Of a DNA stretch of 64,000 nt, positions 27,887 through 36,746 are shown in pieces; position 1 is the stretch's first letter, and every line of letters begins with the position of its first letter. The notes beneath the pieces were generated by a model that had not been told where the DNA came from, did not search any database, and worked only from the letters and a program-made list of their open reading frames with translations. Origin of the DNA: Qipengyuania gaetbuli (GTDB lineage Bacteria; Pseudomonadota; Alphaproteobacteria; Sphingomonadales; Sphingomonadaceae); NCBI RefSeq assembly GCF_020524765.1, contig NZ_JAIVLR010000001.1:992001-1056000 (forward strand). Direction: 5' to 3'. Position numbers and translations under genes: made by a program.

Positions 27887-30001
27887 ATGACCAGGACTAT
27901 TCTCGCTGCCGGCGCATCCGCGCTTGCGTTGATGATGGCGGTGCCCGCCGCCGCCGAGGAGGCAGAAGCCCCGACCATGGATTTCGGCACCTGGGGTGTC
28001 GGCACCGACCTGATCGACAAGACCGTCGATCCGGGCGACGATTTCAACGCCTACGTCAACGGCAAGTGGGTCGCGGAAAACGAAATTCCCGCCGACCGCC
28101 AGCGTTATGGCGCCTTCGACATGCTGCGCGAAGGTTCGGTCCGCGACGTGCAGAAGCTGGTCAACGACCTCGTCGCTTCGAACCCGGCTCCGGGCACGCA
28201 GGCCCGCCGCATCGTCGATGCCTACAATTCCTTCATGAACGTGGAAGCGATCGATGCCAGCGGCATCGCGCCCGCCCAGCCCTATCTCGACGCGATTGCC
28301 GGCGCCAAGGACCTGGAGGCGCTGGTGCGCCTGTTCGGCCAGCCGGAATATCCCTCGCTGGTGAGCGCGGGCGTGACCATCGATGCCCGCAACCCGACCC
28401 AGTATGCGGTTGGGCTCAACTTCAACGGCACCGGCCTTCCCGACCGCGACTATTACCTCGTGGATTCGGAAAGCAACCTGAAGATCCGCGCCGCTTACAA
28501 GGAATTGCTGTCAACCCTGCTGGGCAAGGCCGGATACACCGATCCGGTGGCTGCGGCAGAAGCGGTCTATGCCTTCGAGCACAAGGTCGCCGAACTCGAA
28601 TGGGCCCGCCAGGTCCTGCGCATGCCGACGCTCACCTATAACGAGCTCAGCCCGGCCGACGTCTCCGCAATGGCGGGCGACTTCCCGATCGACGCGCTGC
28701 TCGAATCCGCACAGCTCGGCGGGCAGGAGCGTTACCTCGTGCGCCAGATCCCGCCGACCGCGGAGGAAATCGAGCAGCTCGGCCTGACGCCCGAACAGCT
28801 TTCGATGATCGGCGGCGGCCTGCCGGCGATGATGAAGCTGCTGCAGGAAACCCCGCTTGCCACGCTCAAGGCATATATGGCCAAGAGCTTCCTGTCCTCG
28901 AGCGCCTCGGTCCTCTCGACCGAACTCGACGATGCAGTGTTCGATTTCTACGGCCGCACCATCAACGGCCAGGAAAAGCAGCAGGACCGCTGGAAGCGCG
29001 CGATCAGCGCGGTCGAGGGTGCGCTGGGCGAACAGCTGGGCAAGCTCTACGTCGAACGCCACTTCCCGCCCGAGAGCAAGGCCGCGATGGACGAGCTCGT
29101 GGCGAACCTGTCGCGTTCGATGGGCATGGCGCTCGACAAGAACGACTGGATGACGCCCGACACGATCACCCAGGCGCGCGAGAAGCTGAACGGCTTCGTC
29201 CCGATGATCGGCTATCCCGACGAGTTCGAAACCTATGACGGCCTCGAGATCGATCCTGCAGACCCGCTGGGCAACCGCCTCAACACGATCCGTTGGGCCG
29301 TCGAGGATTCGCGCGCGCGCCTCGGCACCGAAGTCGACCCGAGCGAATGGGGCATGACCCCGCAGACGGTGAATGCCTATTATTCGCCGCTGACCAACCG
29401 CATCGTCTTCCCGGCCGCGATCCTGCAGCCGCCCTTCTTCAATGCCAGCGCCGACCCGGCCGTGAACTACGGCGGTATCGGTGCGGTGATCGGTCACGAG
29501 ATCGGCCATGGCTATGACGACCAGGGTTCGCAGTACGATGCCAAGGGCACGCTCAGGAACTGGTGGCAGGACAACGACCGCAAGGGCTTCGAGCAGTACA
29601 CCGCCCGCATGGCGGAATTCATCGAGGCCTATTGCCCGGTCGACAGCCCCGAAGGCCCGGTCTGCCTGCGCGGCCGCCAGTCGATGGGCGAAACGCTGGG
29701 CGACGTGGTCGGCCTGCAGATGGCTTACCGCGCCTACAAGCTGTCGCTGAACGGAGCCGAAGCGCCGGTGATCGACGGGCTGACCGGCGACCAGCGCTTC
29801 TTCCTCGGCTTCGCGCAGATCTGGCGCGGGATGGAGCGCGAGGAATCCCTGCGTAACCGCGTGATGACCGCCAACCACCCGCCGGGCGAATTCCGCCTGA
29901 ACAACGCCGTGCGCCACATCGATGCATGGTACGACGCGTTCGACGTGGGTCCGGACGATGCGCTCTACCTGCCCCCGGAACAGCGCATCTCCATCTGGTA
30001 A
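27887..30001 (+). CDS. M13-family zinc metallopeptidase (neprilysin/PepO-like), exported
   Basis: 704 residues with a signal peptide (MTRTILAAGASALALMMAVPAAAEE). The catalytic zinc motif is VIGHEIGHGYDDQG (HExxH), and the downstream glutamate ligand lies in SMGETLGDVVGLQMAY, corresponding to the ExxxD element of the family. NAYYSPLTNRIVFPAAILQPPFF is the conserved substrate-binding block just before the zinc site. The protein is expected to be a periplasmic oligopeptidase. It ends with a terminator 27 bases after the stop, so it is probably monocistronic. Confidence 0.95.
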   Translation: MTRTILAAGASALALMMAVPAAAEEAEAPTMDFGTWGVGTDLIDKTVDPGDDFNAYVNGKWVAENEIPADRQRYGAFDMLREGSVRDVQKLVNDLVASNPAPGTQARRIVDAYNSFMNVEAIDASGIAPAQPYLDAIAGAKDLEALVRLFGQPEYPSLVSAGVTIDARNPTQYAVGLNFNGTGLPDRDYYLVDSESNLKIRAAYKELLSTLLGKAGYTDPVAAAEAVYAFEHKVAELEWARQVLRMPTLTYNELSPADVSAMAGDFPIDALLESAQLGGQERYLVRQIPPTAEEIEQLGLTPEQLSMIGGGLPAMMKLLQETPLATLKAYMAKSFLSSSASVLSTELDDAVFDFYGRTINGQEKQQDRWKRAISAVEGALGEQLGKLYVERHFPPESKAAMDELVANLSRSMGMALDKNDWMTPDTITQAREKLNGFVPMIGYPDEFETYDGLEIDPADPLGNRLNTIRWAVEDSRARLGTEVDPSEWGMTPQTVNAYYSPLTNRIVFPAAILQPPFFNASADPAVNYGGIGAVIGHEIGHGYDDQGSQYDAKGTLRNWWQDNDRKGFEQYTARMAEFIEAYCPVDSPEGPVCLRGRQSMGETLGDVVGLQMAYRAYKLSLNGAEAPVIDGLTGDQRFFLGFAQIWRGMEREESLRNRVMTANHPPGEFRLNNAVRHIDAWYDAFDVGPDDALYLPPEQRISIW

Positions 30002-30027
30002 GCGCATTCCGGCGCAGAAATGCATTG

Positions 30028-30063
30028 GGGCGGAGCAGGTCGCTTGACTTGCTCCGCCCTTTG
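30028..30063 (+). terminator. Rho-independent terminator after the M13 peptidase
   Basis: A 14-bp stem with one wobble pair (arms 30028-30041 and 30046-30059; GGGCGGAGCA against TGCTCCGCCC), loop GCTT, then TTTGT. It separates the peptidase transcript from uppP, whose start is 18 bases further on. Confidence 0.85.
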
Positions 30064-30080
30064 TCCATGGGGCTGAAGCC

Positions 30081-30875
30081 ATGACCTTCTTCCAAGAACT
30101 GCTGATCGCGCTGGTGCAGGGGATCACTGAATTCCTCCCGATTTCGTCGTCGGGGCACCTGATCCTCATTCCCAAGCTGACCGATTTCCCCGACCAGGGG
30201 CCGCTGATCGATGTCGCGGTCCATGTCGGCTCGCTGCTCGCGATTATCCTTTACTTCCGCAAGGACGTGATGGGCCTGGCGCGGGGCGGCTTCGCCAGCG
30301 TGGGAATCGGCAAAGACGATCCGCAGCGCCGCCTGTTCTGGTTCGTCGCCATCGGCACGATCCCGGCGGTCGCGCTGGGCCTGTTTCTGAAGATGGGCGA
30401 CTATCTCGAAGGCTTCCGCTCGACCCAGCTCGTGGCGACCAACCTGATCGTCTTCGGTATCCTGCTCGGCATCGCCGACCGCTTCGGGCGCGAGACCAAG
30501 GCATACGAGGACATGAGCCTGCGCGATGCGATCCTCGTCGGTTTTGCTCAGGCGATGGCGCTGATCCCTGGCACCAGCCGTTCCGGCGCGACCATGACTG
30601 CAGCGCGCGCGCTGGGTTATTCGCGCGTCGAATCCGCCCGCTTCTCGTTCCTGCTGGCCATTCCTGCCGTCGCCGGAGCGGGCCTGTTGGCAGCGCTCGA
30701 CCTGGCCGAGGCGACAGCGCAGATGCAGCAGGATGCGCTGGTGGCCGGAACGCTCACCTTCTTCACCGCGCTTGCGACGATGATCTTCCTCATGAATTTC
30801 CTGAAGAAAGCATCGATGATGGTCTTCGTCCTCTACCGCGTTGCGCTGGGCGCGGCCTTGCTGATCTTCCTCTAG
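30081..30875 (+). CDS. uppP: Undecaprenyl-diphosphatase (bacitracin resistance protein)
   Basis: Dephosphorylates undecaprenyl diphosphate so the lipid carrier of peptidoglycan and other envelope polymers can be reused. 264 residues, about eight membrane segments. Both active-site regions are present: GITEFLPISSSGHLIL (glutamate-rich motif, about 14-29) and PGTSRSGATMTAARALG (about 163-179). It starts shortly after a terminator, so its promoter must be very close or overlap that hairpin. Confidence 0.97.
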   Translation: MTFFQELLIALVQGITEFLPISSSGHLILIPKLTDFPDQGPLIDVAVHVGSLLAIILYFRKDVMGLARGGFASVGIGKDDPQRRLFWFVAIGTIPAVALGLFLKMGDYLEGFRSTQLVATNLIVFGILLGIADRFGRETKAYEDMSLRDAILVGFAQAMALIPGTSRSGATMTAARALGYSRVESARFSFLLAIPAVAGAGLLAALDLAEATAQMQQDALVAGTLTFFTALATMIFLMNFLKKASMMVFVLYRVALGAALLIFL

Positions 30876-30914
30876 GCCCCGCCACCTTTTCAGCCTTCTT
30901 TTCGTCACAATCGC

Positions 30915-30938
30915 GGAACCATTCGTGGCAATGCGGTT
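30915..30938 (+). promoter_or_regulatory. EcfG-type general stress promoter (GGAAC-N16-GTT)
   Basis: GGAAC at 30915-30919 and GTT at 30936-30938 are separated by exactly 16 bases, the alphaproteobacterial EcfG (general stress sigma) consensus. The -10 element is 34 bases before the GlsB-like start codon. I checked upstream regions of the other genes by eye for the same pattern and found no other well-spaced copy. Confidence 0.65.
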
Positions 30939-30972
30939 TTACTGGTCACGAAGTAACCGCAAGGACTGACCG

Positions 30973-31227
30973 ATGGGTCTGATCATTCTGGTCGTAACCG
31001 GTGCCCTCCTGGGCTGGCTGGGAACGATCGCACTGAAAATCGAAGATGGCCGTGCCATTCTCCGCAACGTGCTCGCCGGCATTGCCGGTTCGCTCGTGGT
31101 GGGGATCGCGACCTCTGGCGGCGTGTTCCTCGGAGCGATCCGTGGAAGCACCCTGCTGTGGGCCGTGTTGGGCGCCATCGTCGCGATCGGGCTCTACAAC
31201 TTCGTCCGTCAGCGGGCTGTCCGCTGA
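30973..31227 (+). CDS. GlsB/YeaQ/YmgE-type small membrane protein
   Basis: 84 residues with three hydrophobic segments (about 2-20, 32-53 and 58-76) and the G-rich pattern of the transglycosylase-associated GlsB/YeaQ/YmgE family; the name is historical and no enzyme activity is established. In many bacteria these are stress-induced envelope proteins, which fits the EcfG-type promoter 34 bases upstream. The acidic lipoprotein gene follows 80 bases later on the same strand and probably shares the transcript to the terminator at 31607. Confidence 0.8.
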   Translation: MGLIILVVTGALLGWLGTIALKIEDGRAILRNVLAGIAGSLVVGIATSGGVFLGAIRGSTLLWAVLGAIVAIGLYNFVRQRAVR

Positions 31228-31307
31228 CAGGCGGTCCCACCCACACCTGACTACCAGTAGGGGGCCGTCATCCCGGCTGCTCCCGATTTTAAAAGGGGAA
31301 GACTGAA

Positions 31308-31577
31308 ATGAAGTTCAACAAAGCTGCCATCGTCGCTTCGGCTGCCGCACTGAGCCTCGGCCTCGCTGCTTGCGACGGCCCGACCGAAGAAGGCATGGAA
31401 GATGCCGCCGAACAGGCTGAATCGGAACTGGACGCACAGGCTGAAGCCATGGAAGACGCCGGCGCTCCCGAAGCACAGGTCGAAGCCGTCGAAGACCAGG
31501 CCGATGCCGTCGAAGACGCAGGCGAAGCTGCTGCCGACACCACCGGCGAAGCCATGGACAACGCAGCCGGCGAATAA
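31308..31577 (+). CDS. Small acidic lipoprotein-like exported protein
   Basis: 89 residues: signal peptide with a lipobox ending LAAC (Cys near position 24), then a very acidic Ala/Glu/Asp-rich tail with repeated AxEAxEDAG units, no aromatic residues and no predicted fold other than helix. AAAAGGGGAAG precedes the ATG. A similar design is seen in the genes at 37934 and 38227. It is probably anchored to the membrane facing the periplasm. The likely stress promoter upstream of the preceding gene suggests a stress role. A strong terminator follows. Confidence 0.7.
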   Translation: MKFNKAAIVASAAALSLGLAACDGPTEEGMEDAAEQAESELDAQAEAMEDAGAPEAQVEAVEDQADAVEDAGEAAADTTGEAMDNAAGE

Positions 31578-31606
31578 GCTGAAGCTGCGGCGTTACGCCA
31601 CAATAG

Positions 31607-31640
31607 CGGCCCGGGAGCAATCCCGGGCCGTTTTGCTTTA
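31607..31640 (+). terminator. Strong Rho-independent terminator
   Basis: A perfect 10-bp stem (CGGCCCGGGA / TCCCGGGCCG, arms 31607-31616 and 31621-31630), a GCAA tetraloop and TTTTGCTTT. It ends the GlsB/lipoprotein transcript. The reverse strand has no T run, so it is not a good terminator for phhA. Confidence 0.92.
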
Positions 31641-31649
31641 GGGAATGGC

Positions 31650-32597
31650 CTAGACCGGCTTCGCGCCGCTGCCGCGCCCGCCGCGCAGCGTGTATTCCAG
31701 CGTGCCTTCGTTCACCACGTAATCGACGTCGATCACTGCCGTATTGGCGTAGGTGAAGCCCGGGCCGAGATGGCGGTAGAGCTTGTCGAAATCGCGCTCC
31801 ACTGTCTGGCGGTACAGGTCCTCGAAGCTCTCGATCACGAAATAGGTCGGCTGCAGGTCGCTGATCACGTAATCGGTGCGCATGACGCGGTCGACGTTGA
31901 GCATGATGCGGTTGGGGCTCTTCGCCTCGGTCGCATAGACGACTTCGGTCGGGCCGGAGAGGATGCCCGCGCCGTATGCCTTGATGCCGTCCTTTTCCTG
32001 GATCAGGCCGAATTCGACCGTGTACCAGTAGAGCGAGCCCAGCGCCTTCAAGCGGTTGTAGCGCATCGCCTTCCAACCGGCGCGGCCGTATTCCTGCATG
32101 TAATCGGCATAGACCGGGTCGGTCAGCATCGGCACGTGGCCGAACACGTCGTGGAAGACGTCCGGCTCCTGGATGTAGTCGAAGGTCTCGCGCGTGCGGA
32201 TGAAATTGCCAGCCGGGAAACGGCGGTTGGCAAGGTGCCAGAAGAACACGTGATCGGGGATCAGCATCGGCACCGGCACGACCGTCCACCCGGTCAGCGC
32301 ATCCAAGTCTTCCGAGAGCCTACCGAATTCGGGCACGCCCCCGCGGTTGAGATTGAGCTTTTCGAGGCCCGCCATGAACGCGCTCGCCGCGCGGCCGGGC
32401 AGCACTTCCATCTGGCGGGCGAACAGGTCGTTCCAGATCGCATCGTCTTCGGACGAATACTGCGTCTGCGCCGGTTCAAGCCAGTCGTCGCCCACGTGGG
32501 CGGGCTTTTTCAGCGGTGCGGTAAAGACATCTGCCGGAAGGTCGGGCAAACGGCTGAAGTCATGTTCGGGTTCTGCTAGAGTCGCCATAGTTGCCAT
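31650..32597 (-). CDS. phhA: Phenylalanine 4-monooxygenase
   Basis: Pterin- and iron-dependent hydroxylase converting phenylalanine to tyrosine. 315 residues, close to other bacterial monomeric enzymes. The iron ligands are in DVFHDVFGHVPML (two His five residues apart) and the Glu in the following helix (YADYMQEYGRAG). SLYWYTVEFGLI is the pterin/substrate-pocket stretch. The start at 32597 has AAAGG nine bases upstream; a second ATG lies three codons in. Only 43 bases separate this start from the divergent ppk2 start. Confidence 0.96.
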   Translation of the reverse strand: MATMATLAEPEHDFSRLPDLPADVFTAPLKKPAHVGDDWLEPAQTQYSSEDDAIWNDLFARQMEVLPGRAASAFMAGLEKLNLNRGGVPEFGRLSEDLDALTGWTVVPVPMLIPDHVFFWHLANRRFPAGNFIRTRETFDYIQEPDVFHDVFGHVPMLTDPVYADYMQEYGRAGWKAMRYNRLKALGSLYWYTVEFGLIQEKDGIKAYGAGILSGPTEVVYATEAKSPNRIMLNVDRVMRTDYVISDLQPTYFVIESFEDLYRQTVERDFDKLYRHLGPGFTYANTAVIDVDYVVNEGTLEYTLRGGRGSGAKPV

Positions 32598-32640
32598 TGA
32601 TACTACCTTTGGCGGCCCGATACAAACCGCAGGCGGGGGG

Positions 32641-33417
32641 ATGCCTTTGAAAAAGGACGAATACGAAGACGCGATCGAGCCGATGCAGGCCGAACTGGTC
32701 GGCATGGCACGCTGGGCGCGCACGACCGGGCAGCGCATCGTGGTGATTTTCGAGGGGCGCGATACGGCTGGCAAGGGCGGCGCGATCAAGGCGGTGCGCG
32801 AACAGCTGAACCCGCGCCAGTGCCGGGTAGTGGCCCTGTCGAAACCGACCGAGGCCGAACTGACGCAGTGGTATTTCCAGCGCTATGTCGCTCACCTGCC
32901 GAGCGCGGGCGAAATCGTCCTGTTCGACCGCAGCTGGTACAACCGTGCCGGGGTCGAGAAGGTCATGGGCTATGCCGACGAGGAGCAGGTTGAGGATTTC
33001 CTCCGCCAGGTCCCGACGTTCGAAAGGATGCTGGTCGATGACGGCATCCTGCTGTTCAAATACTGGCTCGGGACCGACCAGGCGCAGCAGGAAGAACGCC
33101 TGCGCGAACGGCTTGAAGACCCGCTGAAGCGCTGGAAGCTGTCGCCCGTCGACCTCGCCGCGCGCGACAAATACGATGCCTATACGCAGGCTCGCGAGGC
33201 CATGTTGGCAGCGACAAACACCGAATGGGCGCCGTGGACGCTGGTCGATTTCAACGACCAGAAGCGCGGACGGCTGACGCTGGTACGCGACCTGCTCGAC
33301 CGCTTGCCGGATACGAAGGTTGAAGCGCCCGCGATCGAGTTTCCCGACCTAGGCCACGAACCTGCGGTGGAGACCTATGCGCAGATCCAGCCGCTGCCCG
33401 GCTACCCGGTCACCTAG
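32641..33417 (+). CDS. ppk2: Polyphosphate kinase 2
   Basis: Transfers phosphate between polyphosphate and nucleotides (family PPK2, single-domain class, 258 residues). Walker A is FEGRDTAGKGGAIKAV (about 38-53), the lid/Walker B region is LFDRSWYNRAGVEKVMG, and FKYWLGTDQAQQEERLRERL with DPLKRWKLSPVD is the conserved C-terminal part. ATG 32641 is preferred because MPLKKDEYEDAIEPMQAEL matches family N-termini. It is tail to tail with the hydratase gene; both stops share a CTAG. Whether it favours GDP, ADP or AMP cannot be told. Confidence 0.95.
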   Translation: MPLKKDEYEDAIEPMQAELVGMARWARTTGQRIVVIFEGRDTAGKGGAIKAVREQLNPRQCRVVALSKPTEAELTQWYFQRYVAHLPSAGEIVLFDRSWYNRAGVEKVMGYADEEQVEDFLRQVPTFERMLVDDGILLFKYWLGTDQAQQEERLRERLEDPLKRWKLSPVDLAARDKYDAYTQAREAMLAATNTEWAPWTLVDFNDQKRGRLTLVRDLLDRLPDTKVEAPAIEFPDLGHEPAVETYAQIQPLPGYPVT

Positions 33418-34268
33418 GCGAGCGTCGCACTCGCCTTCACGACCTGCCGGCCATCGGCGGCAAAGGCGCCCATCTCGATATCCTCGCCCGTGCCGCGCAG
33501 GACAAGGTGCAGCGGCTCGCCGCAGATCGCCGGGCTGACCCCGCGGAAGGTGAAGCTCGCCAGGCGATTCTCGCCGAAATGCGCGCCGGCGAGCTGGAGC
33601 AGCAGGCTGGTGCTGAGCGGACCGTGGACCACGAGGCCGCGATACCGCTCCACCCGCTGCGCATAAGGCGCGTCATAGTGGATCCGGTGCGTGTTGAAGG
33701 TCAGCGCCGAATAGCGAAACAGCAGCCGTTCGTCGGGCAGGACTTCGCGGTGCGCGTCCCAGCCCGCCGGATCGAAGCTGCCCCCGTCCGTTTCTGGGGG
33801 CGAAAGCGGGGCGTCGGGAGCCAGCCCTTCGAGATAGACGATGCTCTGCCGCTCGCTCACCGCCAGCACGCCGTCGGCGCGGGTTTCGTGATCGACCTCG
33901 ACGAAAACCATCTCGCCGCGGCTGCCCGACTTGGGCGTGACCGAGGCGACCCTGCTGGTCCGCTCGATGGCGGCACCGATGGTCACGGGCGCATGGAAGC
34001 GCATCGCGCTCGATGCCCACATCCTGCGCGGCAGGGGCACGGGCGGCAGGAAGCTCGTCATGTCGTCATCGCGGACCGGGTGCCCGTCGGGCGCCAGATC
34101 GCCCGTGCGCGCGTCGGGCGCGCAGAGGCACAGATGGATGCCCTGCGGCATGGCCGTATCCGGCGGCGCAGCGCGGTCGAAGGTCGCGCACCATTGCGCC
34201 GCCAGCCGGGGCCCCAGCACGTCGCGGGCGCGCATTTCGCGCCCGACCCATTCCTGCCAGTCCGGCAT
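33414..34268 (-). CDS. FAS1-like/MaoC double-hotdog acyl-CoA hydratase (mesaconyl-C4-CoA / itaconyl-CoA hydratase type)
   Basis: 284 residues: an N-terminal FAS1-like dehydratase half (about 1-140) and a C-terminal MaoC hotdog (about 150-284) with the hydratase signature HRIHYDAPYAQRVERYRGLVVHG split over residues about 210-232. Length and layout match mesaconyl-C4-CoA, itaconyl-CoA and 3-methylfumaryl-CoA hydratases. Its ATG overlaps the thiolase stop by one base, and the same operon holds a mesaconyl-CoA-isomerase-like CoA transferase, so a branched C5 dicarboxylyl-CoA is a reasonable substrate guess. The exact substrate is unproven. Confidence 0.8.
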   Translation of the reverse strand: MPDWQEWVGREMRARDVLGPRLAAQWCATFDRAAPPDTAMPQGIHLCLCAPDARTGDLAPDGHPVRDDDMTSFLPPVPLPRRMWASSAMRFHAPVTIGAAIERTSRVASVTPKSGSRGEMVFVEVDHETRADGVLAVSERQSIVYLEGLAPDAPLSPPETDGGSFDPAGWDAHREVLPDERLLFRYSALTFNTHRIHYDAPYAQRVERYRGLVVHGPLSTSLLLQLAGAHFGENRLASFTFRGVSPAICGEPLHLVLRGTGEDIEMGAFAADGRQVVKASATLA

Positions 34269-35500
34269 CAGGCGGCCCGCTCGAACACGGCGGCCATGCC
34301 CTGCCCGCCGCCGATGCACATGGTTTCCAGCCCGTAGCGCACCTCGCGGCGCTGCATCTCGTGCGCCATGTCGGCGAGGATGCGGATGCCGGTCGCGCCG
34401 ATCGGGTGGCCGAGCGAGATGCCCGAGCCGTTGACATTGACGATGTCGCGGCGACTGTCGTCCTCGGCAAAGCCCCAGCCCTTCAGCACCGCGAGCGCCT
34501 GCGGGGCGAATGCCTCGTTGAGTTCGATGAGGCCGATATCGTCCCAGCCAAGACCGTTTCGCGCGAACAGCCGTTCGACCGCCGGAACCGGACCGATGCC
34601 CATGCGGCTGGGATCGCAGCCTGCCGCGCTCCACGAATGGAACCACAGGATCGGCTCGAGCCCTAGTTCCTCGACCTTGTCTTCCGCCACCACGAGGCAA
34701 GCGGCGGCGGCATCGTTCTGCTGGCTGGCATTGCCCGCCGTCACGACCGCGTCGGGATCGCGCTTGATATCGATCGGACGCAGCGCCGACAGCGTTTCCA
34801 TGCTGGCGTCCTCGCGGAAGCCCTCGTCCCTCGCGAAGACGACGGGATCGCCCCTGCGGGCGGGGATTTCGACCGGCACGAGCTGTTCATCGAACTTGCC
34901 CTCGGCCCATGCCTTCGCCGCATTCATGTGGCTGCGCACGGCAAACTCGTCCGATGCCTCGCGCGAAATGCCATAGTCCTTCGCGAGGTTTTCGGCCGTC
35001 TCGATCATGCCGGTGATGATGCCGAAGCGCTCGATCGGCTGGCTCATCAGGCGCCCGCGCGTGAGACGGTCCCACAGAACCATGTCGCCGAGGCGCGCGC
35101 CGTGGCGGGCCTTGGTCGTGTAATGCTCGACATTGCTCATGCTCTCGACGCCGCCGGCCAGCACGCAATCCGCCATGCCGGTCTGGACCATCATCGCTGC
35201 CGTCGCGACTGCCTGCAGGCCGGAGCCGCAGCGCCGGTCGAGCTGCATGCCGGGCACTTCGATGGGCAGTCCTGCGGCGAGCCAGCTCCAGCGCCCGATG
35301 GCGGGGGCCTCGCCGCTGCCGTAACCCTGGCTGAAGACGACGTCGTCGACGCGCGCGGGATCGACGCCGGATCGGTCGACCAGCGCCTTGATGATGACTG
35401 CGCCCAGTGCACCCGCCTCCAGCGGGGCGAGGCTGCCGAGATACTTGCCCACGGGCGTGCGCAAGGGCTTGCAGATGGCGACGCGGCGAAGCTGGGTCAT
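34268..35500 (-). CDS. Thiolase (acetyl-CoA C-acyltransferase)
   Basis: 410-residue thiolase. The nucleophilic Cys lies in DRRCGSGLQAV (about residue 90). The second catalytic regions are SGISLGHPIGATG and CIGGGQG near the C-terminus; NEAFAPQ is also present. It catalyses thiolytic cleavage of 3-ketoacyl-CoA or the reverse condensation. It sits in an acyl-CoA operon between a family III CoA transferase and a FAS1/MaoC hydratase, implying chain cleavage in carboxylic-acid breakdown rather than PHB synthesis. It overlaps the downstream gene by one base. Confidence 0.95.
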   Translation of the reverse strand: MTQLRRVAICKPLRTPVGKYLGSLAPLEAGALGAVIIKALVDRSGVDPARVDDVVFSQGYGSGEAPAIGRWSWLAAGLPIEVPGMQLDRRCGSGLQAVATAAMMVQTGMADCVLAGGVESMSNVEHYTTKARHGARLGDMVLWDRLTRGRLMSQPIERFGIITGMIETAENLAKDYGISREASDEFAVRSHMNAAKAWAEGKFDEQLVPVEIPARRGDPVVFARDEGFREDASMETLSALRPIDIKRDPDAVVTAGNASQQNDAAAACLVVAEDKVEELGLEPILWFHSWSAAGCDPSRMGIGPVPAVERLFARNGLGWDDIGLIELNEAFAPQALAVLKGWGFAEDDSRRDIVNVNGSGISLGHPIGATGIRILADMAHEMQRREVRYGLETMCIGGGQGMAAVFERAA

Positions 35501-35519
35501 GGTCTAGTCCCTCGAGAAA

Positions 35520-36743
35520 TCAGGCATCGGAAAGGCGGGCGATATCGCGGTCGATCAGGTCGCCGATCGCGCCGGAGGACAGGCCGAGCCGTTCGGCAAG
35601 CACCTGTTCGGTATGCTGCCCCAGATAAGGTGCGGGAGCAGGCGGCGCAGCCTCGCGGCCCGGGATGTTCGCAAAGCTGCGGGTGGCGGGATATTCGAAG
35701 CCCGAAGGGTTGGCGCTGGTGCGCGTAAAGAGCGGGTTCTGGTCCACCAGAACGGCGTCGTTCGCCGCCTCGTGCATGGTGCGGTAGCGTTCGAACGTGC
35801 AGCCCTGCGCGCCCATGCGAGCAGCGAGGTCGTCCCACGACAGCGCATCGGCGCGGGACTGGAACAGGTCGAACAGGGCATGTCGATGCTCGAACCGCGG
35901 GCGGTCGCCATCGGCGAAACGCACTCCGCATTCCTGCTCCAGCGCGGCGATCTCCGCCTCCACTCCGAAGGCGGTGACGAGGCCGTCCCACTGCTTGGGC
36001 GTCAGCGCGGCGACCATGAAGCGCGTGCCGTCCTTGCTGCGAAAATCGCGTCCGAATGCGCCCCAGATCGCATTGCCGAGCCGTTCGCGGTCCGCCCCGC
36101 GATAGAGCATTTCGGCCATCGCCCCGCTGTTGGCGACCGTGCCAATGGCCACGTCTCCCAGCGGCACGCGCAATTCGCTGCCCTCGCCCGTCTGGTCGCG
36201 GTGGCGGATCGCGGCGATCATGGCGAAGGCGCAATAGGCGCCGGTGATGAAGTCCCAGGCGGGCAGCACCTGGTTGACCGGAGGGGCGGTGGCCGGGTCC
36301 CAGTCTTCCGGCCCGCACATCAGCGGGTAGCCGCTTGCCGCATTGACTGTGAAATCCATCGCCTGCCGTCCGTCGTGCCAGCCCATGATGCGCAGGCTGA
36401 CGAGGTCGTCGCGTTTCGCCGCCACGGCTTCGTGCGACAGGAAGCTCTTCTCCGGCAGATTGGTGATGAGATTGCCGGTCTTCGCTGCCAGTTCGACCAG
36501 CAGTTCGCGCCCTTCCGCGCTGCGCAGGTCTAGCGCGACCGACTTCTTCGCCCGGTTGAGGTTCTCCCAGCTTAAGCTGCGCCCCTCTTTTGTGAGCATG
36601 TAGCGGTCGTAGTCGAGCCCGCCTTCCTTGTGGTCGACACGGATCACCTCGGCACCCATCTGCGCGCAGTAGAGGCCGGCCGTGGGCGAGGCGACGAAGC
36701 TCGACGTCTCGATGATCGAGAGATCGCTGAGGAGCTTGTACAC
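35520..36743 (-). CDS. Family III CoA transferase, 2-methylfumaryl-CoA isomerase (Mct)-like
   Basis: 407 residues of the CaiB/BaiF/Frc superfamily. The N-terminal pattern (SSFVASPTAGLYCAQMGAEV, GGLDYDRY) and the stretch DFTVNAASGYPLMCGP resemble the Chloroflexus mesaconyl-CoA C1-C4 CoA transferase, which moves CoA within mesaconyl-CoA. The catalytic aspartate would be Asp164 in VLPAWDFITG, agreeing with Asp165 of that enzyme as I recall it. Three bases separate it from the acyl-CoA dehydrogenase gene, 19 from the thiolase. An intermolecular CoA transferase activity is an alternative. Confidence 0.8.
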   Translation of the reverse strand: MYKLLSDLSIIETSSFVASPTAGLYCAQMGAEVIRVDHKEGGLDYDRYMLTKEGRSLSWENLNRAKKSVALDLRSAEGRELLVELAAKTGNLITNLPEKSFLSHEAVAAKRDDLVSLRIMGWHDGRQAMDFTVNAASGYPLMCGPEDWDPATAPPVNQVLPAWDFITGAYCAFAMIAAIRHRDQTGEGSELRVPLGDVAIGTVANSGAMAEMLYRGADRERLGNAIWGAFGRDFRSKDGTRFMVAALTPKQWDGLVTAFGVEAEIAALEQECGVRFADGDRPRFEHRHALFDLFQSRADALSWDDLAARMGAQGCTFERYRTMHEAANDAVLVDQNPLFTRTSANPSGFEYPATRSFANIPGREAAPPAPAPYLGQHTEQVLAERLGLSSGAIGDLIDRDIARLSDA

Positions 36744-36746
36744 CCC

